Program-made: the position numbers and the translations under genes
Shown here: positions 38,791 through 51,333 of the stretch, piece by piece
Numbering within the stretch: position 1 is the first letter of the stretch
Layout: each line of letters opens with the position of its first letter
Notes under the pieces: generated by a model
Told to the model about the DNA's origin: nothing
Seen by the model: only the letters and a program-made list of their open reading frames with translations
Databases searched by the model: none
Source: Notospermus geniculatus
Taxonomy: Eukaryota; Nemertea; Pilidiophora; Heteronemertea; Lineidae
Assembly: GCA_002633025.1 (NCBI GenBank)
Contig: NMRB01000798.1
Coordinates: 93,352 to 157,351 of the forward strand
Direction of reading: 5' to 3'
DNA: 64,000 bases

Positions 38791-39125
38791 CCAGAACTGT
38801 TGATATATCATTGGTGGAGTTATTATTTATGTAGCTTGGTGTTTGCCTTCAGCAGTCACTCATGTTGGCTGCCTGCACATGTCAAGAGCATCACTTCTCC
38901 ATCACCTCAAGGTACTAGCATATTATCATAGTTTACCTGCAGTTTATTTCTCTCCAGCCTCTTCATTTAAATGGTGTACATGGGGAGAGAGAAATGATGA
39001 TGAAAGTTGAGGGTTTTCACTTGATCTCCAGGGATGTATCATAACAGGGGAGTATCATGATCCTCCAATACAATGATGACCTCCCCTTATGAACATATCT
39101 TGTACAAAATCCAAAGATCTTCCAG

Positions 39126-39275
39126 TTATTCATTGTCATCATCATCGCCATCATCCTCATTGTCCACAGTCATCATAATCATCATCACTGTCACAGTCCA
39201 CGGATCATGACCATCATCACTGTCATCATCATCATCATCCATAGATATCATCATCATCATCATCACCATCATCAC
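39126..39275. repeat. ATC/CAT-rich microsatellite
   Basis: Interrupted (CAT)n/(ATC)n runs. The minus strand reads as an aspartate/methionine-rich frame (39126-39401), a typical trinucleotide artefact and not a credible protein. Confidence 0.9.
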
Positions 39276-40535
39276 TGACATCACCAACTCCTGCATGTTG
39301 ACCTTCCTCTTGATATAGGACTTGCTCCTGTCTGGTGTGAGGTCCAGAGAGTTAATTTCATGAGCGAGTAATCCATCATCATTATTCCACTGATCAGACA
39401 CATCAAGGTGTTGAGGTCATACCTGACTTGCTCAAGGGTCTTGTATGCTTGTTTAGAGAAGTGATCTATGGGTTGAAACCATGTGAAACATGTGCCTTCT
39501 TACTTTATGCATGGAGATTGATAGGGCTTTCCTTGCTTTCATATCCATTGGAGATTCTCAAATAGGCCTGTAGTTTATACAGGTCAAGAGAGTCTCTGTC
39601 ATAAGACTACTTAACTACATTTTGGGAGTCTCAACTGGTGTGTGCTGAGGTCACCGTGGTAGTGCGTGGGTCATCACAGAAAAGGCTGACAATTCAAATG
39701 CCACCAGAACTCTTTTGTACCTTTTATATATGTCCAAAAGCAAGATGCCAACAGCTTACTTGTTTCTCAGTGTTTCCCTGAGATGAGGTACAGGCCAAAA
39801 CTTTCCTTGTTGTGATTGTGGAGATCAGCAAGAGATGCTACTGGCCAATGTCCAGCTGATGAGTGAGGTCCATATTGCTGAAGCACGGGTGATCTCCCAC
39901 TGGCCGAGGTCTACGGTCCATGGAGAGAGCTTCAATGTAAAGGCTGTTGTTCTGTAACCAACTTACCACAAAAGAGGAGAACTCGGAGGAGAGTTAAATG
40001 TTGGTAACTTATTGGGGATATGGTCATAACTTTGAGAACATGAGGTGTACACCAGTTGGCTCCCAAGCATGGCTTCCACTTTATGTTTGTTTCACCAACG
40101 AAGCATGAGGTACTCAGGACAAACATTGGAAGATATCGGAACCAGGTGAGGGGAGAACCACAAAGATGTACCTCTCTAACAACCAGTCAGATGGTGTGAT
40201 AAGATGGGCAAACACCTCAGTTGCCACTCTGACTGACTGCTGGTATGCCAAGGGTTGAACGTATGAAGAGATGGAACATTGTTGGGAATGCATCAATGAT
40301 AGACATTTTGTTGTTAAATTAATAAACAGGCTGTCATTCGTAGGGTCAGAGGTCAACACTTCACCTCAGGGCTGAATGTCCAGCAACTCTCTTCAACTTC
40401 AGACCTCCAAGTAGGCCTTGGCTTAATGAAGTTCCATACATGCCATACGCATAGGAGCTCAACTGTGCGACTTCCTCATTGAGGCTCATTTTTGGTTTTC
40501 GATGTAAATATCTCACTTCAATGAAGTGAACTTCA

Positions 40536-40645
40536 ATCACTGTAATAACAGTGACCTTGACTTCTATACTGAATGACCTTGATCTGATTATGACCTTGAC
40601 ATATCACTTTGACATGACCTTGAAACATCACCTTGACCTCTTTCT
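40536..40645. promoter_or_regulatory. cluster of TGACCTTGA half-sites
   Basis: TGACCTTGA, the reverse of TCAAGGTCA (the extended half-site bound by ERR and NR5A/FTZ-F1-type nuclear receptors), occurs at 40552, 40574, 40591 and 40615. A related CACCTTGACCT follows near 40632. Just upstream is a hairpin TCACTGT-AATA-ACAGTGA. Spacing is irregular. This may be a degenerate minisatellite and not an enhancer. Confidence 0.4.
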
Positions 40646-42045
40646 GACCATCAATACTCTTCTTTTGCTATAGAGAAGTTACCAAAGAATCACTGCTTGT
40701 AAACATACACTTATTTGAAGGTTTATCATTAGATATTTTTATCAACACTCCTAAGACATTCAAACTTTTCACCTTTGAGATTCATTAGCTACTCAAAAAA
40801 GACTAGCGATGAAAACAAGCCCTGGTTGCTTGCACATTCATAATAATGCTCTCTTCACCTCCCCTCATGTGGGATGCCCTCTCATTCTGTGCATCAATAT
40901 TTATACTGCAACTCTACGCCCCAAAATGTTGGAGGATACGATTTCTACACCACATCTCCAGCTTAGCAATCTATCAGTTCCACATCCACCTCAACAAAGT
41001 CCTCGTACTCAATAACATCAACATCCATTACCAGCTTTGGTCAGGTTATTGTGGAATGGACATCAGCGATTCATTTCAATTCAAACTGAATAAAAAGCTG
41101 CATACAATCTTTGGTTTTGAAGAAAATAAATACACATACAACTTTGTCAAATAAGTTGGAATGAGCGCTAACTTAGGATGCTAATGCCAGTGCATAGCAA
41201 TAGAAACTGAGCCACTATCCCTGGCCAGTTACTGCTCCCATGGAGAACACATTTTGCTTAAGCATCTCAAAATGGATTTTAACAGTTAAAACCAATGAGA
41301 ATGTAAAGGGGAGGTCTTATTTGTTCATTCTTGACAAAGTGAAACTTGGGGCGAACAGATGAGTTATACTTGTACACACAGATCATTTTGAGTTTGGCAG
41401 TCAGATTCGCATCGAGAGGGAGGGAGTCAGGGTGGTCAAGGGGGTCAGGTCTCTGACTACCTGCATAGGAGTTTTACATAGACCAATCAGCTCATTGGTA
41501 CATGCAACCATGGCTGTTTACAATGACGAATCAACTCATTCAATGAAAATCTGCCAACTTTCACCAAGCTTGTGGGAAAAACTGAAGTCATCATCCGTAC
41601 AGAAGGGGCCTTGCTTCAAATGGCTGACAGAATAAGCATGGCTAATGAAGGCATCCGCTAAAATACAGGTGAGAGAAATTAGTGACTTCCTAGCCGTATT
41701 GAACCATGGGAAGTTCGTCCATGCACTCTAGGAGCTGCCACAATCTTTTGTTTTTGCCTGACACCTGGTGGCATATGTTTCATGATATCGAGAGTAGATG
41801 TCCTAGTGTGTAATGTATTGTAAATGTACATAGGATATTGTGCACAAATCGTTGAAACAAACTGACCGACTTGGAGAGAATAGATTATGTATGAAATTTT
41901 GAACAAATGATTTGGGCCGAATCCATGCAGAGCAGAAAAATTCTGCGTTTTTCTGCATTCTTTGAAAAAAATTGTGTACGAGCTTTTAGCCATTAAACAA
42001 CACTGTCATAATTACGAACTAACCGTTATCACCTGGAATCCACTG
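40646..42045. other. intronic stretch, no supported exon
   Basis: Several plus frames (40809-41154, 41432-41635) and a minus frame (41679-41993) have no splice support or motif. Confidence 0.4.
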
Positions 42046-43130
42046 GTCAATTATCACAGAAATATGTTAATTACTCATCTGAGAGCGAATGATTTGCACC
42101 GCCATAAGGTTTCACGCCATTTGGTGCAAAGTCTTCACGATGTAACAAAACGGCTAAAAAGTTAAATCGATCCTCAGAAACTTGAATGAAAAGAACTCAT
42201 CATTCTTTTACCTCGCTATAACTCAACTTTACATCAGATAACTTGCTGTCTTTTTTAGATTTATTTGAACCAATTTCAATGATTTGAAATCAAAACTGGA
42301 CGAAAGAAAGAACCAAAATGAAAAGTTGCCCGCATTCATCGACTGGCAAACAGTGTTTCATCTCCGTGCTAACATAACTTGACAGGTACATCACCATTTA
42401 ACTGGCCGATCACTTTATATCACATCAAAAAGAAATGCTTGGAGTCTTTGGCATTCACAGCCATCTCGAAGGGCGTGAAAGGCCAAACAGTTTTTCAACA
42501 TATCAGCAGAAATATGGAGTAATATATTTCTGATATCAGTAAATAATCAAATTGAAATCAAATATGACTGAATCTGTTTGGTTCTGTGAGTGACTGACTT
42601 CAAGCATTGTCAAGGCCTATCCTGGAGGAAAAGCAGAAAGAGCGATCAAGAGGAAGGACAGATTTCAAGGCCGTGCCTGGAGGGAAGACAGAAAGAGAGA
42701 GATCGAGCGAGGGAGGACAGCAACCACTGAATACTTCAGGACCACTTGACTTGTGGAAAAGATATCTTTCCCACTTGAAATCAAGCCAGAATTTGACACT
42801 GCCGATGAGGATGTCCTGCACAATCAAGGAAGGTGGGATCTTCCTTGAACAGACAACATCAACAAAGTTCACGGACTTTTTGTGTGATCTTTTAATGAGC
42901 CACTTACAGCAGTAATGGTAACACAATTTTGTGCTGTTGTCCAGACATGAGCAATGCCATGAGAATAAAAAATCGACAAATCCACCTGTACAATGAATGG
43001 AAAATTTGGGCGAAAAAGCTGAGAAATTCTATTCGCGGCATCATGTCTTCTAAATGACCTGTCAATTTCCTAGCCCGTCAGACAATAATGTGACCTAGCA
43101 CGGCAGACCTCGGTGCCCGGCCCTCGAACA
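42046..43130. repeat. tandem duplication copy 1 (1085 bp), holds a broken exon
   Basis: Runs from GTCAATTATCACAG to GCCCGGCCCTCGAACA and is followed with no gap by copy 2 (43131-44181). Identity is high. Copy 1 keeps about 33 bases near 42503 that copy 2 lacks. There is no N at this junction, unlike the other duplicated blocks. Confidence 0.95.
42766..42985 (-). pseudogene. decayed copy of exon 2
   Basis: Same acceptor as 43819-44036, but carrying two changes that would disable it. A 2-base insertion (CACACA for CACA in the minus reading around GATCAC) shifts the frame and brings a TGA within a few codons. The donor GT is also AT (GGGAAAG/ATATCT). Other differences, such as L to H in the SLGIAH part, are minor. 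It is therefore a dead duplicate, unless these are sequencing errors. Confidence 0.65.
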
Positions 43131-44181
43131 GTCAATTATCACAGAAATATGTTAATTACTCATCTGAGAGCGAATGATTTGCACCGCCATAAGGTTTCAC
43201 GCCATTTGGTGCAAAGTCTTCAAGATGTAACAAAACGGCTAAAAAGTTCAATCAATCCTCAGAAACTTGAATGAAAAGAACTCATCATTCTTTCACCTAG
43301 CTATAACTCAACTTTACATCAGATAACTTGCCATCTTTTTTAGATTTATTTGAACCAATTTCAATGATTTGAAATTAAAACTGGATGAGAGAAAGAACCA
43401 AAATGAAAAGTTGCCAGCATTCATCGACTGGCAAACAGTGTTTCATCTCCGTGCTAACATAACTTGACAGGTACATCACCATTTAACTGGCCGATCACTT
43501 TATATCACATCAAAAAGAAATGCTTGGAGTCTTTGGCATTCACGGCCATCTCAAAGGGCGTGAAAGGCCAAACAGTTTTTCAACATATCAGTAAATAATC
43601 AAATTGAAATCAAATATGACTGAATCTGTTTGGTTCTGTGAGTGACTGACTTCAAGCATTGTCAAGGCCTATCCTGGAGGAAAAGCAGAAAGAGCGATCA
43701 AGAGGAAGGACAGATTTCAAGGCCACGCCTGGAGGGAAGACAGAAAGAGAGAGATCGAGCGAGGGAGGACAGCAACCACTGAATACTTCAGGACCCACTT
43801 GACTTGTGGAAAAGATACCTTTCCCACTTGAAATCAAGCCAGAATTTGACACTGCCGATGAGGATGTCCTGCACAATCAAGGAAGATGGGATCTTCCTTG
43901 AACAGACAACATCAACAAAGTTCACGGACTTTTTGTGATCTTTTAATGAGCCACTTACAGCAGTAATGGTAACACGATTTTGTGCTGTTGTCCAGACATG
44001 AGCAATGCCAAGAGAATAAAAAATCGACAAATCCACCTGTACAATGAATGGAAAATTTGGGCGAAAAAGCTGAGAAATTCTATTCGCGACATCATGTCTT
44101 CTAAATGACCTGTCAATTTCCTAGCCCGTCAGACAATAATGTGACCTAGCACGGCAGACCTCGGTGCCCGGCCCTCGAACA
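43131..44181. repeat. tandem duplication copy 2 (1051 bp), holds the intact exon
   Basis: Second copy of the 42046-43130 unit. It ends in GCCCGGCCCTCGAACA and then goes to unique sequence. It contains the open exon at 43819-44036. Confidence 0.95.
43819..44036 (-). CDS. exon 2 of an unidentified minus-strand gene
   Basis: The acceptor ATTTTCCATTCATTGTACAG enters in phase 0, followed by 72 codons and two bases, then the donor AAAG/GTATCT. The peptide includes FYSLGIAHVWTTAQNRVTIT, AVSGSLKDHKKSVNFVDVVC and IVQDILIGSVKFWLDFKWE. Phase 0 entry fits the exon at 53358-53498. The two-base exit is completed by the first base of the exon at 35991-36224 to give a serine codon. Beta-rich, no recognised domain. 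A broken duplicate lies just downstream on this strand. Confidence 0.65.
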
Positions 44182-44523
44182 ATCGTTCCCTCGGTAAACG
44201 GCCGAAGAAATGAACGCACCTTTGATATACCATACTGTTGACAAACGTCCAATCAATATTCGACAGCGTACGCGGGCAAAAGATGACGCATCTCCGCTAA
44301 CGGTCCACACACAAAGAAAATGTCGCGGCGGAATGGAATGACAGGTTGCATCGACGTTCAACGAGAAAAATCAACGACAAGTTAACAATTTTTCTCGTTC
44401 ACGCTTGTGTCATTTGAAGAGAGAGCCTCCACGGAACTGAAGGTGACACATTCACTCACTTTTTATGGAAAAATCACAAGTCGTGCAAATTCTTTCAGCA
44501 CACTTTTTTCATCGAAGAACAAA

Positions 44524-44622
44524 GGTAGCCTCGCTTTCGGTTCAGTTAGCGACTGAACCCATGACCTCCATCTTGAAAACAAGCCAGGACCAACCACTAG
44601 ACCACATTCTAAAAGTGACCTG
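44524..44622 (-). mobile_element. tRNA-like SINE relic
   Basis: The minus strand reads GTGGTCTAGTGGTTGGTCC (A-box-like) and, about 30 bases on, GGGTTCAGTCG (B-box-like, mismatched). Spacing fits a tRNA-derived head. The flanking stems do not pair. Confidence 0.4.
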
Positions 44623-46610
44623 AAAAAAGCAGAAGTGAGAAAGTGCAACCTAATTTTATAAATTGGAAAGCCGGGAACACCTTTCTCTGGTGATTCGGTT
44701 ATGTTTATTTTCAATGTTTACTTATCAGATAGTGCAATGACCCAAATTTCTCCACTGTTTATTCTCTCGTCTCACTGTTTACATACAAATGAGTGAAAAA
44801 ATAAACAGTCCAACATCACTAATGTATAAATCCTGGACTAGACCAGCCGATAACTCACAACAATTTAGTTCTCCTAAACGATTTTTCACCAGTCACAATT
44901 TTTTTCCAATCTTACAATTCCAGTAATCAGAATTTTTGCACCTCTGTTAAATTGTTTGATCAATGTTTACATCCACCCATCACACATTATCAGCAGGGAT
45001 AACTTTTTATGATATACCACATTTCTTCACCTCTGAAGCATCTCACGGATTATAAACATCATGGACCTGTTGTGATTTGGAGAGATACGCAAATTTTTTT
45101 CAAATCTCAAACAGTGGTCTCTAACGGATCTATCAACAGCACTGATCCATTTTTCAATAACTAAAATATTGTATAAGTTGTCATTTTGCTAGTCCTGTCT
45201 CCCTGGAACTTCCATCAACTTTGATGGTCTCAAAAGAAAACACAGCAACCATTGAGAGCAAAAATATCTTTGATGGCTGTCAGCTTGGCCGCGTGGAAGC
45301 ATCAATTGATGTCACCATTGCTTCTCAAGACAGCAATTCTCTTTGACAATGCCGGTTCTCTAGAGCTTCATCTCCAGCTGATATTTCATATTAGTCACTT
45401 GAATATATGACAGCCACTGAAGCAATCTCACCATAAAAACCCCAGAGAAATTTTCTAACGATCAAGAAATGTCTCGGGTATCAAATGCGTCAACCTGCAA
45501 TTAAGGCCCCTTCAGAAAGCAAGGGGCCGTCTCACACAAGTCAAATAAGTGCAGGCACCCATGCACAAGTTAACCAATTAACTCCTCGTTAGAAACATGA
45601 GGAAGGCCATTTTGTGTAGAGGTGGCATCATTATCGATGATCTAGGGTATGACATGCTGGGATGATTTGATCGCTAACCAGTGCAAATTATTGTCACAAG
45701 AAGATGTGCCAAAAACAATTATGTGAGTTTGTCGTAACCGCTGTCCCTGCAAAAAGTGGACTCCAGTAAATCTTTCCCTATTTTGACCCTTTCATTACAG
45801 AACCATGATAACCACTGAAAGGCCCAAAATCCTGTCAATGCTGCAGCAGAGCTGGCATGGGTGTGTACTCAAAAACAATCCAAACCTCAGTTCAAGCAAA
45901 TGAAAACAAAGACATGAAAGAGGCTACTAACCAAGTCAACGATAAGGAATCTATAAAATTTGAAGTAATTAGCCCAAAACCAAAATCACTAAGTTGCCAA
46001 GGATCTATTGTTCACACACAGACTGCATCAGTTTTTTAACCTCATTTTGCGCTTTACGTTGAGCCCCCTGTTTTAATTGCTGTATGCCATTCACCGATTT
46101 CAAAGGGCTCACAATAATGCACCAAGCACAAACCATGGAGGTTTCCATCAAAAACTCATAAATTGTGTTCGTTTTTCATGTCCGCTTTCCAATTAGCCAG
46201 TTTCTATTGTCAAAAGAATCCATGAGAAGTTGGATGAAGTGAAGACACCTTTTTCAGCAGTATTTTTCTTTTCAGAATGAAACATTTTACATCATTAACT
46301 CAAAGTGTGCAACGACCTACATCATCTAGGTTACACTTTGGAAACAGTACTGTAAAACCCGATTATTTTACACCAGATATTAGCACGATTTCACAGACAC
46401 TGCAGACCTGAAAATCTGAGATATGAAAACATTGCCAATGCATCTGCAGTACATACCAACACGTAACTGGAACACGGTAGTTGTAATAACCTGGACGCTG
46501 GACTCTGGACTCACTTTGCATCATTGGATTGAACCGCCTGACAGTCTTTTTCACTTGAAAATATACTCAGTGAACTGTCAAGGGCCACGGCCTTGGTGAA
46601 CTGAAGTGAT

Positions 46611-46778
46611 ATGCAGGTCGCAGGCAATCTCCAAGATGCAGAGGTCAGACAGTTTCATCTTGTTACTGTACAAGTGGAGCAAATCCGAAAACGAGGAGCA
46701 CCGTACTTTGTTGTTTTATTCTGGGTTAGCGAGATTGGGTTGCAGGTTGTCAGTCTGGGTCAGATACAGAAGAGATAA
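46611..46778 (+). CDS. short ATG frame with downstream poly(A) signal
   Basis: A 55-codon frame starts MQVAGNLQDAEVRQFHLVTV and continues VEQIRKRGAPYFVVLFWVSE to a TAA. It reads more like coding sequence than the longer overlapping frame at 46606-46842. An AATAAA occurs at 46838-46843, 60 bases after the stop. It might be a terminal exon (ATATGCAG before GTCGCAGG is a possible acceptor) or a small retrocopy. It lies inside the large minus-strand intron on the opposite strand. No family recognised. Confidence 0.3.
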   Translation: MQVAGNLQDAEVRQFHLVTVQVEQIRKRGAPYFVVLFWVSEIGLQVVSLGQIQKR

Positions 46779-47324
46779 TATTTCTAAAGGTATTGTTATG
46801 GCCTTCCTTTGTATTCTATTGTTCATTTCTCTTCTTAAATAAACAGTTTAAACTAAACTAAAAGAGACCATGACACTAATACAGCATTTCTCTTTTCTAA
46901 AAAATCCCCCGTGTCTAAGTTGACTTCCTCGCTAAAAACTAATCATACATGTCATACTTTTATCATTGAGACAATCGGCTGCAGGCCAGAAATCACGATT
47001 GCACCAGTGCCAGTGCCAGTGCCAGGTTTTGAATTGACCCTCGTGTCAAAAACACAAGAATGCAGAGAATGAAACATGTAAAGGGTATTTATCCCCATGA
47101 AATATCAATGAAAGATACCATGTAATGAGAATCACTACATGTTGAGTGGAACCTCTCAATTAAAGATAGCTGATTCAGACCTGACAGATGGTATCCTGAA
47201 TTGACAGGTGTCCTGATTACGGTGGTGAGAATGAGTAGAAACTACCAGTTTTGGGCCTGAGGTTACACCTCAATTCTCTCTCATAGGCCTATGCCTCCAA
47301 AGTTCGTCTCACATGTCCAACACA

Positions 47325-47325
47325 N
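47325..47325. other. single N
   Basis: An isolated undetermined base. I see no duplicated block around it, unlike the Ns at 31671, 58188 and 61630. Confidence 0.95.
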
Positions 47326-50300
47326 TGACTGGTAACAAAACACCTCATAAATCACCGACTGTCAGTGCTACACTTTACCGGGATTTGAAATCCCAACAAG
47401 CTCTCCTCACGCCAATTAAATCAGCTCTCCACACATCGATTAAATCAACAAATCAACACGTCAACATTCGGAATTATTTGACAGATTAGTGAAAAATTTG
47501 ATGCAAAAAATCACTCACCTAAATATCAGACACCGCGATCAAAATCTACTGGATGAAAACTTTCCTAACCCAGACAACACTTTTATTCAGAAGTCGTACA
47601 ACAAACTAAAGGGCTCCATCCAAACCTAATTTTCACCGCGTAGCAGGCCCGTAGTTTTCAATGCATTATACACGGCCATGTGTTGCCCCAGCCAAAGTTT
47701 AATTTATGCATGAATTCCCATGTAAAGCGAAAGTTTACCATTCTGTCAATCACTTCAGGAAAGTTCACGAGGGCGGAGAAGACATGTCAATCATTTTGTT
47801 AAGAGCAGATGAGTTTTATGGAATCTGCTCGCAGATAGGTCGTGATATATGGGAACTCAGGAATGAAAGTGAATCTGTTCCAGGTTAGCTTTGTCAAAGT
47901 TGGTGTACATTTCCTGTGTTGAGATTCTCCACGATATATGCCGACTTCAGGGGAGAAGACCTCATGAAAGGAGACTATCTCATCTGTGAAATAACAAGTA
48001 CAAAGGGGTCAAAACTCAGGTGAGGAGATGAGCTACATGTACATGAAGGACTCCTCATCTCAAAATCCATGTCAGCAACAAGACTTCAACCACAGACCGC
48101 TTGAATGTTGGGCATTGGATCGAGTCTTGTTTTCGAAAGCTTTAAAATCCATGTCAGCAACGAAATTTGAAATGCAGACCTCTTGCATGTGGGGTCATTG
48201 GACAGAGTCTAGTGATATTTGACAGGGATCAGTGGTAGATGGAGTTATTAGAAACATATACCAGTCTACAACACTTTTAATCAGTTTTTCCACGAAAAAG
48301 GCCCACACAGGCCAATTATCACTATTCTCCAGCAGTTTTGTCACCTCCGTACACAAGGTGAGAATTCGTTACCTGGTCCACCACACCATGAACTGGGGGA
48401 GGTCAGACCAATTATACCAGGATACGATGCACCTAAATTAACAAACATCAAATCATTTTAAATGCTCCAAATAGAATCAAGTGAATCATCAACATCAATC
48501 GAGTGGAAACATGCATTAAGTTCTATGTTTAACATCCAAGTTGTGGGTGAAGTTGAACAGTTTTTCAATATCTTGCACAACATTTCATTCTCAACAAAGA
48601 GCAAAATCAGAAATGGATATAAAATGTTCTTTAATCAAGAAATTTAGCAATCTTATCTTCCAGGACAATGGCATATTTCTCTACAACGATGGAAAAGTGT
48701 CAGCAAACATTAAAATTCAATGTGACAGCCTGACAGTCTAGATGAGACAATAGAGACAGACTTCACTCATCCCAATTTTACACCCAACATCAGCATCAAC
48801 GGATAAAATTTAACTTCATCTGGCCTCATTTCAAGGTGTTTATTGGTAGTGGCCCATGGGACATTGATCCGCGTACGCACGGAATGCCCACCTATTGGCA
48901 GGCGCTGTAGAGAACATTCAGCAAAATTGACTTCGTATGAAACTAATTTCTCAATCTTCCTGGCTTGATGCGGGTTGGTGTTTTCGCAGACTACACATCC
49001 TATTGGCTATAAAAACAGCCGACTGACTTTGATCTCAGTGGGGGTAAAACAGTTTCGTTTTGTACCTCCTGATGCACGGAAGGCATGCTTGTCTAGAGCT
49101 TGCCTTCATTCATTTCGTGTAAAAGTCATTTCATGTAAAAGTCGTCAAATTGAAGAAAATATCTCATGGTGCAATATTTGCAGCATAGACAACCAATTTC
49201 ATTGGGGAGAGCTGGGGACCACCACCACAATAGAACACATGCATGAACAAGCTTGGACATCAGTAGCCAAGAGATGGTATTGGTAAAACTTGCCGAGATT
49301 TGAAGTTGGAAGTCTCCCTTGCACCACTCCCTTGGTAACCTTGCAAAGACTTGAAGTTGGAACAAGTTTCCTCAAAATGTTTGCACCATAGTATGTATAT
49401 ACGTAAAATTAGTGCCAACATGTGAAAGCATCCCCACTACGCCATCGGGCAAAACTTCAGCATTAACAAACATAATACCTATACTTTTACGTAGTAAATG
49501 TTTAAATGGTTTGGAGGTGTTTATCTTTTCATTCAAAAAGCAAACATAACAGAAATAGAAAGACACCTCCAGGCATATAACATGTATGACAAGCATGTTC
49601 AGGCAGGGTAAAATGACCCTTGATTTCAAATGACTGTAAAAATATGAAACTTTCACTTTTCTGTACATAATTGTTCATCAAACTTTTTTTTCTTGTATCA
49701 CATTTATTCAGCAGGTTTGATAGCAATCAGTCAGGGCAATAAATTTGATAAAAGATTGAATCAACATGTCCAAACTGATCTTTGGTGCAGGATGAAGCTT
49801 CGCAAAACTTGACAATTGCAACAAACTGACCAATTTGGAGACTATCCCAGAACAGTCAGCCATCTCCTCATTACCTCAAAACTGGAGGGACCACAGTCCC
49901 TCAGTCCTCTATTCTCAGCCCAGCACAAGGCCAGTTGTATCTCACAAACTGGTCAAACTGATCATACATCTACTTTGCCACGTCCTGACTATTGTACGCC
50001 AGGGAAACATTAGCCATCCGTCCATTGACTTCAAATGCAATTACCTTCACATGAGGTAATTAAGAGAGATTCGTTTAAACCCACACGCTAACGAAGATCA
50101 AATTAAACCTGAATGCCATGGAATCGATAAATCTATGAGTGGGTAAGATTTCGTAAGATTACAATTCTTGGACATCCTCGCCATTCATACAATTATCATG
50201 ATCGTTTGGTAAAAATCATCTTCGTGTAGTTGAAATTCCATCTCCCACATATCAGTCAAAAGAATCTTTTGTTGATTCATCATGATCCCATGATGCTGTT

Positions 50301-51333
50301 TGGTTTCCAGTGTCACCGAGATACCACCAAACGATTATCTAATTATAGACAAAAGAAATGTAAGTTGTATCAACACTTTCAAGACATGGAACGATTGGCC
50401 ACAAGCGGTTGGGAAATGATCTGACCAATGCTGAGGAAACCATCAAGTATTGGGCAACACCCTGAAGTCGTCTGACAAGCTGGCCTCAGTAAAGAGAGTC
50501 CTGATTCACTTGTTGCATGGTCAAGATAGTCCAGGCGCAGAATGAAAAAGCGTGACATTTCGAATAACAGCAATTTTTTTTCAGTTTCCTTACCTCCAAG
50601 ATGTGTAGATTCAGAAACCACCGGGTGCCACCTCGGAAACATTGAGCGTTTCCTATAATAGCCGTTTCCATGGCAACGAACACCAAAATTCATGAATTCT
50701 GAAAAAAGCTCATTTCTCCGGTTATATTGGTCATATTTATTTGATCCAAGTGCCAAACCATATGTTTGAGTATCAAAGCTAACAATTGGTCGCAACGCCG
50801 TCTTCATAAAAGGTCAAGGTCATTTCCAAAGGTCAAGGTCAACTTGAAATTCGGCTAGTTTTTCACGTTTCTTTAATTTATGGTATTAATTTACATGACT
50901 TCTGCCAGATCCTAATTTAAGATAGAAATATTTTTTTAATCATAAAAAAACCGCCTGGCTCTCTAGTTTAATTCATGTCCAAAACGTTTCCATTCAAAGT
51001 TCTAATTCCAAGTATGGTAGGGTTTAACACGATGGTGCCGTCTGGCACCGTGACGTCATTTTTACCAATGGAGCGTGGTGGCGCATCTGAACGACGTTAT
51101 GCGACCACGGCGCCCGTATGTAACTATCTATTTTACGGGTTGTTTTTCGATATCTATTTACAAATTGTGCTGTTTAATAATCATCTTTGTGGTTATGCAA
51201 GCCTACAAACTTCATTAATGCCCGTGGCGTAGCTATCCAATGCCGCGCAGAGTAGGCTACGTAGATCCTTCCGCGTGGCAGTGGTCAATTTCACTCCAGG
51301 TTCGCATGTATTTAGATCCATTGCGCAGATTGT

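Larger units (their letters stand above)
44182..51333. other. large intron of the minus-strand gene; scattered minor features
   Basis: Mostly unique AT-rich DNA. A tRNA-like relic lies at 44524-44622 and an ATG frame with a poly(A) signal at 46611-46843. A single N is at 47325. A roughly 85-bp diverged duplication (AAATCCATGTCAGCAAC) lies at 48061-48212. A minus-strand exon-like stretch near 50572-50699, with a good acceptor and the donor GGAG/GTAAGG, does not fit the phase of its neighbours. Direct-repeat AAGGTCAAGGTCA motifs sit at 50809-50845. Confidence 0.4.

Noticed and set aside
39126-39401. Asp/Met-rich protein
   Set aside because: Direct product of a CAT/ATC microsatellite.
42607-42915. 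102-codon plus-strand frame in the duplicated unit
   Set aside because: It lies antisense to the exon, and its frame is broken in the other copy by 1-2-base indels.
50572-50699. Minus-strand exon with a strong acceptor (GAGCTTTTTTCAG) and donor (GGAG/GTAAGG)
   Set aside because: Open in one frame, but its phases (two bases in, one out) do not fit between the phase-0 exons at 53.4 and 43.9 kb. A second frame begins with a good Kozak ATG, so the reading is ambiguous.
51000-51300. Promoter or transposon end near GGTGCCGTCTGGCACC and TGACGTCA
   Set aside because: Interesting small palindromes, but no matching inverted repeat beyond the CXC fragment and no other promoter evidence.
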